Assembly: GCA_021647145.1 (NCBI GenBank)
Contig: JAKIVF010000057.1
Location: forward strand, 1 to 21,732
Origin: Methylococcaceae bacterium
Lineage (GTDB): Bacteria > Pseudomonadota > Gammaproteobacteria > Methylococcales > Methylomonadaceae
Reading direction: 5' to 3'
Length of the DNA: 21,732 nt
Part shown: positions 1-7,608 of the stretch, in pieces
How positions within the stretch are numbered: position 1 is the stretch's first letter
Layout of the letters: each line of letters begins with the position of its first letter
Notes under the pieces: model-generated
Told to the model about the DNA's origin: nothing
Databases searched by the model: none
The model's input: the letters and a program-made list of their open reading frames with translations, nothing else
Position numbers and translations under genes: made by a program

Positions 1-66
1 ATTCTTTAATATTCATAATGGCTTTCATTGCGTCATCATGAACAGATTCGCTGGTTTTGTCAGCTT

Positions 67-120
67 AGACTCATTCTGTATTGGAATACGGGGGCGTTTT
101 CAGACTCATTTCATATTGGA
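67..120. repeat. Imperfect 19-base direct repeat, period 35
   Basis: Bases 67-85 and 102-120 match at 16 of 19 positions. Both begin AGACTCATT and end TATTGGA, and they are separated by 16 bases containing a run of five G. Two copies in phase upstream of a promoter could be a regulator binding pair or a degenerate mobile-element end. Nothing here decides between them. Confidence 0.4.
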
Positions 121-132
121 GAAGGCTTAAAC

Positions 133-159
133 TTGCAATCTAATTCATTTTCATATACT
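133..159 (+). promoter_or_regulatory. Possible sigma-70 promoter for thiC
   Basis: A -35-like TTGCAA (133-138) and a -10-like TATACT (154-159) are separated by 15 bases, shorter than the usual 16-18. Position just ahead of the TPP riboswitch is right for the thiC transcript. The match is only fair. Confidence 0.3.
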
Positions 160-171
160 TTATAACGTTAC

Positions 172-251
172 TCAAAAGGCTAGGGGTGCATTTATGCTGA
201 GAAAAACCCTTTGAACCTGAACCCGGCTAATACCGGCGTAGGAAAGCCAGA
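172..251 (+). promoter_or_regulatory. TPP riboswitch (THI element)
   Basis: The conserved THI-box blocks appear in order: AGGGGTGC (182-189), GCTGAGA (196-202), ACCCTTTGAACCTGA (206-220), and CGGCTAATACCGGCGTAGGAA (split around 224-244). A short P1 stem forms from GGCT (178-181) and AGCC (245-248). Downstream, GAAAG (242-246) can instead pair with CTTTC (253-257), which competes with P1, and CTTTT (267-271) can pair with AAAAG (281-285) next to the thiC ribosome site. This suggests translational control by thiamin pyrophosphate. The aptamer call is firm; the switching mechanism is inferred. Confidence 0.95.
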
Positions 252-296
252 ACTTTCTTTCCTGCGCTTTTAAGCTTAACAAAAGTGGAGCTATGC

Positions 297-2165
297 ATGA
301 GCGCTGTCCGTAAAGACATTACTGTTACTGAAACAAGTAGCGTCAAAATTGATTCTTATCCCGCATCAGAAAAAATTTATGTAGAAGGTAGTCGACCTGA
401 TATACAGGTACCGATGCGTAAAATCACTCTATCTGATACCCCTGTTCATTTTGGTGAAGAAAAGAACGGCCCACTTTATGTTTATGATACTTCGGGCGTA
501 TACACAGACCCTAATGTCGATATTAATTTACAAGAAGGTTTGGCTTCGATTAGAGCAACGTGGATAGCTGAAAGGGATGATACTGAAGAATTATCTGGTC
601 CTAGTTCTGATTACGGTCAAGAACGGCTAGAAGATCCAGAAACTAAAGATATGCGGTTTTCTCATATTAGCAAACCACGTAAAGCAAAAGCTGGCAAGAA
701 TGTGAGTCAAATGCATTATGCGAGACAAGGCATTATTACACCAGAAATGGAATATATTGCCATTCGGGAAAACCAGAATATGACAGAAATGCGTGAGCTT
801 TATAAAGGACAACACGCAGGCGAAAGATTTGGTGCAGATATTCCTGAAACTATTACTCCTGAATTTGTACGAGATGAGGTTGCTAGAGGGCGAGCTATTA
901 TTCCCGCTAATATCAATCACCCTGAATTAGAACCTATGATTATTGGGCGTAATTTTTTGGTAAAAATTAATGGGAATTTAGGTAACTCTGCTGTGACCTC
1001 TTCAATTGAAGAAGAAGTGGAAAAAATGCTTTGGGGTATTCGCTGGGGTGGTGATACGATAATGGATTTATCAACGGGTAAAAATATTCATGAAACTCGG
1101 GAATGGATATTACGCAACTCACCTGTGCCTATTGGCACTGTACCTATTTACCAAGCATTAGAAAAAGTTAATGGAAAGGCCGAAGATTTAACGTGGGAAA
1201 TTTTCCGCGATACGCTGATCGAACAAGCTGAGCAGGGCGTAGATTATTTTACTATCCATGCTGGTGTTCGTTTGCATCATGTGCCGATGACAGCAAAAAG
1301 AATGACAGGTATTGTCTCTCGTGGTGGATCAATCATGGCAAAATGGTGTCTGGCACACCATACTGAGAGTTTTTTATATACTCATTTTGAAGATATTTGT
1401 GAAATCATGAAAGCTTATGATGTCTCATTTTCTTTAGGTGATGGCTTACGTCCAGGTTCTATTTATGATGCAAACGATGAAGCACAATTTGCAGAATTGG
1501 AAACCTTGGGCGAATTAACCAAAATAGCTTGGGAGCATGATGTACAAACCATGATAGAAGGACCTGGTCATGTGCCATTACAGATGATTAAAATTAATAT
1601 GGATAAGGAGCTGGAAGATTGTCAGGAAGCACCTTTTTATACATTAGGGCCTTTAACAACCGATATTGCCCCCGGCTATGACCATATTACTTCGGTTATT
1701 GGTGCCGCTAATATTGGTTGGTACGGATGTGCGATGCTTTGTTATGTGACTCAAAAAGAACATCTTGGGCTACCTAATAAAGAAGATGTAAGAGAAGGAA
1801 TCGTTACTTATAAAATTGCTGCTCATGCTGCTGATCTAGCCAAAGGCCATCCGGGAGCTCAAGCCCGAGATAACGCGATGTCTAAAGCGCGGTTTGAATT
1901 TCGTTGGGAAGATCAATTCAATATTGCTCTGGACCCTGAGAAAGCAAAATCTTTTCATGATGAAACATTGCCTAAAGATTCAGCTAAAGTTGCTCATTTT
2001 TGTTCTATGTGTGGACCTCATTTTTGTTCTATGAAAATATCGCAAGATGTAAGGGAGTATGCCGCTGCAAAAGGAATTAAAGATGAGGAAGCTCTGAAGC
2101 AGGGAATGGATGAAAAATCTAAACAATTCTTAGATGAAGGTGCTGATATTTATCATAAAGTGTAA
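297..2165 (+). CDS. thiC: Phosphomethylpyrimidine synthase ThiC
   Basis: Radical-SAM enzyme that rearranges aminoimidazole ribotide to hydroxymethylpyrimidine phosphate, the pyrimidine half of thiamin. The 622-residue product is of normal full bacterial length. It carries the C-terminal CxxCxxxxC iron-sulfur motif (CSMCGPHFC, Cys569, 572 and 577) and well-known core blocks such as YFTIHAGV and MIEGPGHVPL. The frame is open from a GTG at 285, but the ATG at 297 has a GGAG six bases upstream and is the likely start. It is the only thiamin gene here and stands directly behind a TPP riboswitch, so it is expected to be repressed by TPP. A hairpin follows the stop and separates it from the next gene. 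Confidence 0.97.
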   Translation: MSAVRKDITVTETSSVKIDSYPASEKIYVEGSRPDIQVPMRKITLSDTPVHFGEEKNGPLYVYDTSGVYTDPNVDINLQEGLASIRATWIAERDDTEELSGPSSDYGQERLEDPETKDMRFSHISKPRKAKAGKNVSQMHYARQGIITPEMEYIAIRENQNMTEMRELYKGQHAGERFGADIPETITPEFVRDEVARGRAIIPANINHPELEPMIIGRNFLVKINGNLGNSAVTSSIEEEVEKMLWGIRWGGDTIMDLSTGKNIHETREWILRNSPVPIGTVPIYQALEKVNGKAEDLTWEIFRDTLIEQAEQGVDYFTIHAGVRLHHVPMTAKRMTGIVSRGGSIMAKWCLAHHTESFLYTHFEDICEIMKAYDVSFSLGDGLRPGSIYDANDEAQFAELETLGELTKIAWEHDVQTMIEGPGHVPLQMIKINMDKELEDCQEAPFYTLGPLTTDIAPGYDHITSVIGAANIGWYGCAMLCYVTQKEHLGLPNKEDVREGIVTYKIAAHAADLAKGHPGAQARDNAMSKARFEFRWEDQFNIALDPEKAKSFHDETLPKDSAKVAHFCSMCGPHFCSMKISQDVREYAAAKGIKDEEALKQGMDEKSKQFLDEGADIYHKV

Positions 2166-2184
2166 TTAATAGATTATTTTTTAG

Positions 2185-2214
2185 GTTGGGTTGCCTTCTT
2201 CCTGGCAGCCCAAC
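2185..2214 (+). terminator. Hairpin after thiC, probable terminator
   Basis: An 11-base-pair stem (2185-2195 with 2204-2214, one T-G wobble) closes an 8-base pyrimidine loop, 19 bases after the thiC stop. The stem is strong, but no T-run follows, so it may be an imperfect intrinsic terminator or a transcript-end stabiliser. Confidence 0.5.
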
Positions 2215-2364
2215 AGATAGATTCGTTATACATATTAAGTTAACGAGAGTAAGGTTCGCTTAATCTACATTATTGCTCTAATTTTTAATTTATTTTCGGT
2301 AAAGCCTTATGTGATTGATTATTAGTTTAAATTTGTCCTCACATATTTTTCCTATGGCCTAAAA

Positions 2365-3348
2365 TTGAATAAAACTTTGCTATTCAGCATTTTCCTAATC
2401 ATCCTGTCGTGGGGTATTTGGTACGGATATACTCGCCCCTTTTCTCTTGCAATAATTATTCAGAACTGGCCCATCACACTAACCATGATATTTGGGTCTT
2501 TTATTGCTGGTGCAACGAGTGAAGGAGGGGGAGCTATTGCTTTCCCAATTTTCACCAAGGTACTTCACATTCTTCCTTTTGATGCGAAAGTTTTTTCATT
2601 AGCAATTCAAAGTATTGGAATGCTGGCGGCATCGTTGACGATTATTGTTATGCGAGTAACCGTAGAATGGCGCTTTATTTTGTGGGCCTCTTTAGGGGGT
2701 ATTTTTGGCGTTACGGCGGGTTCTTTATTAATAACCCCTTTACTATCAAGCGCATTGATAAAAATGCTATTTACGGCAATGGTTTCTAGTTTTGCTTTGA
2801 CCCTACTTTTAATAAACTGGAGGCCACGAGTATATAATAAATACATGCCAATGATGACTCATTCTGAAAAACAGATTGTTCTAGTCACAGGTTTTTTTGG
2901 TGGTATTATGACTGGTTTGGTGGGGACAGGGATTGATATTATTTGCTTTTCAGTCATGGTTTTATTATTCCGTTTACCGGAAAAAATATCAACTCCATCA
3001 TCAGTGATATTAATGGCTATTAATGCTTGGGTTGGGTTTGCATTACATGTATTTGTACTTGATGGATTTACAGATATAGTGAAAGATTACTGGTTAGCTG
3101 CAATCCCTGTTGTTGTTGTTGGCGCGCCTTTAGGGGCTTTTTTTTGTACTCGATTAAACAACCGAACTATTGCCTCAATAGTTATTGGGTTAATTTTAGT
3201 CGAACTTATCAGTTCACTCTATTTAATTCCGTTAACAAGGGAAATTATAAGTATCAGCTCATTAGTGTTTGTTTTATTTTTGTTTATTTATTATCGAATC
3301 TCTGTGTCCAAGAGATACAGCTTTGATTTAAAAAAGGGGGTGTGCTGA
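2365..3348 (+). CDS. TauE/SafE (COG0730) family membrane permease
   Basis: Probable inner-membrane transporter; the family includes sulfite and organosulfonate exporters, but the substrate cannot be read here. The 327-residue protein is strongly hydrophobic with about eight membrane segments. It has the two pseudo-repeated glycine-rich motifs of the family: GATSEGGGAIAFP near residues 49-61 and GGIMTGLVGTGIDII near 178-192. The start is a TTG; an in-frame TAA lies just upstream and the next ATG would remove the first membrane segment. No clear Shine-Dalgarno is seen. It lies four bases ahead of the COG4648 gene, so the two are probably cotranslated. Its place at the head of a lipid-export-like set is unusual for the family. 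Confidence 0.8.
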   Translation: MNKTLLFSIFLIILSWGIWYGYTRPFSLAIIIQNWPITLTMIFGSFIAGATSEGGGAIAFPIFTKVLHILPFDAKVFSLAIQSIGMLAASLTIIVMRVTVEWRFILWASLGGIFGVTAGSLLITPLLSSALIKMLFTAMVSSFALTLLLINWRPRVYNKYMPMMTHSEKQIVLVTGFFGGIMTGLVGTGIDIICFSVMVLLFRLPEKISTPSSVILMAINAWVGFALHVFVLDGFTDIVKDYWLAAIPVVVVGAPLGAFFCTRLNNRTIASIVIGLILVELISSLYLIPLTREIISISSLVFVLFLFIYYRISVSKRYSFDLKKGVC

Positions 3349-3352
3349 GGCC

Positions 3353-3982
3353 ATGTTGAAAATAATCAAGGGAACGGTGGTTACTTGCCTATTCATGCTT
3401 TACCCTTATTTAGTTTATAAGGGAATAGAAAATGGCATGGCATGGATAGCACCTACCATTATCTCTACTATTTATTTGCTACAAGCTTTTAGCGCTAAAA
3501 CGACTCGAACTAAAATAAAAAAAGTGCTTATTGCTATCACTTTGTTGTTAGGGGCTTATTATCTACAAACCATCACAGCAAAAGTATTGCCGGTATTAAT
3601 TCAATTAATGTTGATGTATTTTTTTGGTCGCACCTTGCTTAAAGGTAAAGGCCCGTCTCTTATTGAAAGTTTTGTACGTTTAGAATTTCCTGAGTTTCCA
3701 TCTTATGTTGGTCCATATTGTAGAAAACTTACTATGCTATGGACAGCATTTTTTGCCATGAATGCAATGATGTGTATTTTATTAGCAGTTTGGGGGTCGA
3801 ATTACTGGTGGACTCTTTATAATGGAATTATTATCTATGCAATGATAGGCATTTTATCTATCGGTGAATATATTTATAGGCATTATCACTTTCCTGATTT
3901 TGTAATCCCAAATGTTCAATCATCTATTAAAACTTTATTTGTCAATGGGCGAAAAATATGGATAGATGTTCATTCTAGGTAA
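3353..3982 (+). CDS. COG4648-type inner-membrane protein of aryl-polyene-like clusters
   Basis: Integral membrane protein of unknown biochemical role, 209 residues with about six hydrophobic segments. It resembles the COG4648 family found in aryl-polyene pigment loci: a central GRTLLKGKGPSLIESFVRLE block (residues 92-111), then a Tyr/Arg-rich stretch, an aromatic segment (WWTLYN) and a late GEYIYRH motif. It starts four bases after the TauE/SafE stop and precedes the LolA-like and MMPL genes, the partners COG4648 proteins commonly have. Family assignment is from remembered pattern, not a search. Confidence 0.65.
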   Translation: MLKIIKGTVVTCLFMLYPYLVYKGIENGMAWIAPTIISTIYLLQAFSAKTTRTKIKKVLIAITLLLGAYYLQTITAKVLPVLIQLMLMYFFGRTLLKGKGPSLIESFVRLEFPEFPSYVGPYCRKLTMLWTAFFAMNAMMCILLAVWGSNYWWTLYNGIIIYAMIGILSIGEYIYRHYHFPDFVIPNVQSSIKTLFVNGRKIWIDVHSR

Positions 3983-4046
3983 TTAATAAATTTCTCTTAC
4001 TTTTTATACTATCAATAAAATTTCAGCTCAACAGTTTTTCAACAAA

Positions 4047-4667
4047 ATGCTAAAATCGACTTTTCTTCTTTTTTTAGCCCTTTCCATTAATAATGCTTAT
4101 TCTAATGATTCATTAAGCTCCTTAATGCAAGCAATGAAATCAGAGCAAGCAACTCGTATTGCTTATAAAGAAACCAAGACGCTTGAATTAATGGATCAGC
4201 CTTGGGAAGGAAGCGGGTTTATGTATTCCTTACCACCCGATTTAATGGTTAAAGAGCAATTACTTCCAAAACGCGTTTTAATGGGAATTAAGGGCGATAA
4301 GATGTTTTATTTTGATCAACAAAATAATTTTCGGCACCAAGGAGAGCTAGATAAAAATGATTTAATTAGCCTAAATGTTGCTGTTTTTAAAGCATTGATC
4401 AATGCTGATGAGGCATTACTACGAAAGATGTATAAAGTTGACTTTAGCTCGACTGCTAAAGGGTGGACGATGAACGTAACACCAAAAAATAACCAAGAAC
4501 TTAGTTATAGCACCTTAGTCTCAGGAGTAACTCATCAACAAATAGATAAAATCAGTATGAAACAAGCTGATGGAGATAGCAATGAGTTCACTCTAAAAAA
4601 AGATGACAGTGGAGAACGGGTTAAAAATATAGCCATTCGTCTTTATCAAGAGCTTCAAGGAGAATAA
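4047..4667 (+). CDS. LolA-like periplasmic lipid/lipoprotein carrier
   Basis: Predicted periplasmic carrier with an N-terminal signal peptide (residues 1-19, ending AYS) and a beta-rich LolA-like body of about 187 residues. The opening after the signal (SSLMQAMKSEQATRIAYKET) and the segment describing a strand-rich YxLPPDLMVKE edge fit the divergent LolA group that pairs with MMPL exporters, rather than housekeeping LolA. It would shuttle a lipid-linked product from the exporter to the outer membrane. The stop lies two bases before the exporter start, so the pair is a translational unit. The substrate is unknown. Confidence 0.75.
   Translation: MLKSTFLLFLALSINNAYSNDSLSSLMQAMKSEQATRIAYKETKTLELMDQPWEGSGFMYSLPPDLMVKEQLLPKRVLMGIKGDKMFYFDQQNNFRHQGELDKNDLISLNVAVFKALINADEALLRKMYKVDFSSTAKGWTMNVTPKNNQELSYSTLVSGVTHQQIDKISMKQADGDSNEFTLKKDDSGERVKNIAIRLYQELQGE
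4657..4662 (+). promoter_or_regulatory. Shine-Dalgarno fixing the TTG start of the exporter
   Basis: A perfect AAGGAG lies inside the end of the LolA-like gene, seven bases before the TTG at 4670. It supports that non-ATG start and coupled translation. Confidence 0.7.
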
Positions 4668-4669
4668 GC

Positions 4670-6973
4670 TTGTTTAACTGGCGCAAGGCTCTGTATTATT
4701 TACTACCACTATTATTAACACTAATAGTGGTCTTTGTCGTCAATTTCAAAACAGATATTTCAGCTTTTATTATTGCGGGAGATAATGCTGAAGAAATTTT
4801 ATTAGCCAGTGAAATGCAATCTGGTGCATTGTCCAGACGATATTTACTTTCTGTAGGTGCAGAAGATGGAACTAGAGTTTCCAAGGAATTTATTCGTTCT
4901 TTTGAAGATCAATTAAAAAAAATTGATGGTGTGCTGGATGTATGGTCACCAGGTAAACAGAGGGATGTAGCACACGTTATACAAACTTTATATAGTCAAT
5001 ATGGAAGTGCTTTATATAGTCTTGATTCTGGGAGAGAATTAGAACAACTTTTTTCTCCCCGTGGATTGGAACAGCAAGCTAAGTTATTAAAAAAATCATT
5101 ATTATCACCTCAAGGGGCAATGGTTAAAAAAATAGCCTTGCAAGATCCTCTTTTGCTTACCCTTAATGGGTTTAAAGGTTTAAGTGGTCAAATGCAGCAA
5201 GTGACTCGCCAGGATAATAAATATAGAAACTTGATCTTAGAAACAGCTGCCCCAGGTTTAGATGCTTTTGAACAAGGCCGAATTCAAACTGCAATTAAAA
5301 CGGTTTTTAATAACTTTAATCAATCAACTAACAAAGAACAAACCTATCAGTTAGGTATGACTGGCGTTGCTGTTTTTGCAGTGGCTACCCAGTCCTTAAT
5401 TCAAGGGGATATTGTTAAAGTCAGCGCATTATCAACTATTGCTCTTCTACTATTATTCTTGCTTATATTTCGCTCATTTGGCGTTATGTTTCAAGTTTTT
5501 ACTTTATTGATTATTGTTATTTTAAGTTCCATACTAAGCACGCAACTAATTTTTGGCTATGTGCATGGAATGACCATTGCGATTGGTTCTACTTTAGTCG
5601 GAATATGTATTGATTATCCAATACATGCGGTAGCACATGCTCAAGCAGTAAAGCAAGAGCAAAGAATTCTGGCTATTACTAAAATTTGGCCAAGTATGCT
5701 ACTGGGTGGTATTACCACAATGATTGGCTATGTTGCTCTCGGTATCTCTGGCTATCCTGGTTTTCAACAAGTAGCTGTTTATGCAGCCAGTGGGATTATC
5801 GTTAGCTTAGTGTTAACGCGAACAGTATTACCTTATCTAGTCACTAAAAATAAACATCACCAATTGAAAGTGCCGTTAGTAGAAGCATGGGCTACTTTCA
5901 GTCAACGATTTAGACCTTGGTTAATTGGATTGTTGCTTATTATTGTAGCTATTTCATTGTTTGGATTAAAATCCTTACACTGGTTAAATGATATGCAAGA
6001 TTTGACTCCCGAATTAAATTATCTAAAGAAAAATGATAAAGAAATTCGAGCACGTATGACTAGTATTGAGCCGGGACGTTTTGTGATGGTGACAGGTAAA
6101 AATGTTGAAGCTGCATTACAAAAAACTGAAGAAGTTTACCCTCTATTAGAGCAATTAAAACAAAAGGGTAATTTATCTGAATACTTTGGACTTTACCCTT
6201 GGTTACTTTCTGCTCAAAAGCAGCAATTAAATCAATCTTTATTACAAAAAAAGTTAACTGATAAAAATCAATTGTCTTGGCAACAGGCATTAAAACAGGA
6301 AGGGCTTTCTGTAAAACGATTAGGGCAATTGAACTATCCATCAAAACTAGCTCTAACATTGGAACAAGTATTAGAAACACCGGTAAAAAAACTAATAGAT
6401 AGTCGAATAGTGATAGGTAAAAACCAAACCATCATTATGATTTGGCTTGCTGAACACCAACCAATTGCTGTTAAAAAGGCATTAGAAAACATAGAAGGTG
6501 TGCAATATTTTAGTCAACGAGATATGCTTAACAATATGACTCAAGATTATACCAACAGAGCAAAAGTTCTATTGTCTGCGGGGTTGGCGTTCATTGTACT
6601 TTTACTGGTTGTTCGGTATAGAAGTTTCTTTAAAGCAATACAAACACTATTACCCGCAATATTAGCAGCATTTTTAATTTTATCGCTTTGGTCGTTTACG
6701 GGGGAAGCGATTAGTTTTTTACACTTGGTTGGATTTTTACTTGTAGTTGCCATTTGTGTTGATTACGGTATCTTTTATCAAGAAAATCGTGGAGGAGATA
6801 TTAACCTAACTTATCAAGCAATGGCCGCATCTATGTTAACGAGTGCTTTAGCCTTTGGCTGTTTAATCACTGCAGAGAGTGCATCACTAAGAATTTTAGC
6901 TAGTGTTGTCGCTTTTGGAGTGGCACTAGGGTTTATTTTTTGCCCTCTAATTATAAAAACGGAACAGAATTAG
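4670..6973 (+). CDS. MMPL/RND-family exporter
   Basis: Large proton-driven inner-membrane exporter of the MMPL branch of the RND superfamily, expected to move lipids or polyketide-like molecules to the periplasm. The 767-residue protein has the standard duplicated plan: membrane segment 1 (about 10-24), a periplasmic domain (25-245), five membrane segments (246-390), segment 7 (about 415-433), a second periplasmic domain (435-630), and a final membrane block. Each half has the Asp-Tyr pair expected in the proton-relay helix: GICIDYPIHA (Asp315) and AICVDYGIFY (Asp698). It starts with TTG behind a perfect AAGGAG. It follows the LolA-like carrier with two bases between, the arrangement seen in aryl-polyene loci. 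Confidence 0.85.
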   Translation: MFNWRKALYYLLPLLLTLIVVFVVNFKTDISAFIIAGDNAEEILLASEMQSGALSRRYLLSVGAEDGTRVSKEFIRSFEDQLKKIDGVLDVWSPGKQRDVAHVIQTLYSQYGSALYSLDSGRELEQLFSPRGLEQQAKLLKKSLLSPQGAMVKKIALQDPLLLTLNGFKGLSGQMQQVTRQDNKYRNLILETAAPGLDAFEQGRIQTAIKTVFNNFNQSTNKEQTYQLGMTGVAVFAVATQSLIQGDIVKVSALSTIALLLLFLLIFRSFGVMFQVFTLLIIVILSSILSTQLIFGYVHGMTIAIGSTLVGICIDYPIHAVAHAQAVKQEQRILAITKIWPSMLLGGITTMIGYVALGISGYPGFQQVAVYAASGIIVSLVLTRTVLPYLVTKNKHHQLKVPLVEAWATFSQRFRPWLIGLLLIIVAISLFGLKSLHWLNDMQDLTPELNYLKKNDKEIRARMTSIEPGRFVMVTGKNVEAALQKTEEVYPLLEQLKQKGNLSEYFGLYPWLLSAQKQQLNQSLLQKKLTDKNQLSWQQALKQEGLSVKRLGQLNYPSKLALTLEQVLETPVKKLIDSRIVIGKNQTIIMIWLAEHQPIAVKKALENIEGVQYFSQRDMLNNMTQDYTNRAKVLLSAGLAFIVLLLVVRYRSFFKAIQTLLPAILAAFLILSLWSFTGEAISFLHLVGFLLVVAICVDYGIFYQENRGGDINLTYQAMAASMLTSALAFGCLITAESASLRILASVVAFGVALGFIFCPLIIKTEQN

Positions 6974-7024
6974 CAATTTTTTGTCTGATTAAAATCTGTT
7001 AAAGAGTCAAACGACCAAAAAAAT

Positions 7025-7495
7025 ATGCTTAATTTGTTTGTTAAAAGTGTTATTTTTTCAGTCATAGTCCCTGGGATTGTAGGTGTATTAATACCCATAC
7101 TCATTGCTGGAGAAAAAGTAACTGAAAATATTTACTTTTATCTGTCTGGCTCATTGTTATTAGCTTGTGGATTAGTAGTATATAGCTGGTGTGTATGGGA
7201 TTTTGTATCAGTTGGTAAGGGAACACCTGCACCGATTGCAGCACCAAAACATCTCGTCGTGAGAGGGTTGTATCATTACAGCAGAAACCCGATGTATATT
7301 GGTGTTCTTCTGGTTATCTTTGGCTGGGCTTTAATTTATTCTCAGTCAGCAATCATTATTTATGAGTTGTTTGTGATCGTTTGTTTTCAAATGTTTATAG
7401 TGTTTTATGAGGAACCAAGGCTCTATCAAATTTTTGGAAGGGATTTTAAGAAATATAGAGCTAAAGTAAATAGGTGGTTACCAAATTTTCTTTAA
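7025..7495 (+). CDS. Isoprenylcysteine carboxyl methyltransferase-like membrane enzyme
   Basis: Small integral membrane protein (156 residues, about four membrane segments) of the ICMT/phospholipid methyltransferase group. The diagnostic C-terminal half is clear: HYSRNPMYIGVLL (residues 86-98), an aromatic helix, then EEPRLYQIFGRDFKKYRAKV, the SAM-binding signature of the family. Bacterial members methylate varied lipid or small-molecule acids, and the substrate here is unknown. It sits 51 bases after the exporter and could modify the exported molecule, but that link rests on location only. Confidence 0.8.
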   Translation: MLNLFVKSVIFSVIVPGIVGVLIPILIAGEKVTENIYFYLSGSLLLACGLVVYSWCVWDFVSVGKGTPAPIAAPKHLVVRGLYHYSRNPMYIGVLLVIFGWALIYSQSAIIIYELFVIVCFQMFIVFYEEPRLYQIFGRDFKKYRAKVNRWLPNFL

Positions 7496-7547
7496 TTATA
7501 TGTTTATACTTCATGTGTTATCGGATGCAGAATTTATAAGTAGTAGG

Positions 7548-7556
7548 TTATCCACA
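7548..7556 (+). other. Single perfect DnaA-box sequence
   Basis: TTATCCACA matches the DnaA box consensus exactly, in the 113-base gap before the FAD gene. No second box in good form is nearby and no AT-rich unwinding element stands out, so this is not evidence for an origin. It may be chance in AT-rich DNA or a local DnaA control site. Confidence 0.3.
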
Positions 7557-7608
7557 GCTACAGATAATGCTAAATAAGGTGGTTTTTAAGGCTTAAAACA
7601 TTAAATGA

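Larger units (their letters stand above)
1..171. other. Left-edge non-coding stretch upstream of the thiC leader
   Basis: No convincing gene is visible. A minus-strand frame is open from about base 58 to the left edge, but it has no good start or Shine-Dalgarno, so a coding end cannot be claimed. The stretch holds an imperfect direct repeat (67-120) and a possible promoter for thiC (133-159). It may contain the edge of a gene lying to the left. Confidence 0.4.

Noticed and set aside
1..58. Open minus-strand frame running off the left edge
   Set aside because: Fewer than 20 codons, no good start or Shine-Dalgarno and no recognisable motif, so it cannot be separated from chance.
7496..7608. 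Replication origin suggested by the DnaA box
   Set aside because: Only one good box, no unwinding element, and no dnaA, dnaN or gidA nearby.
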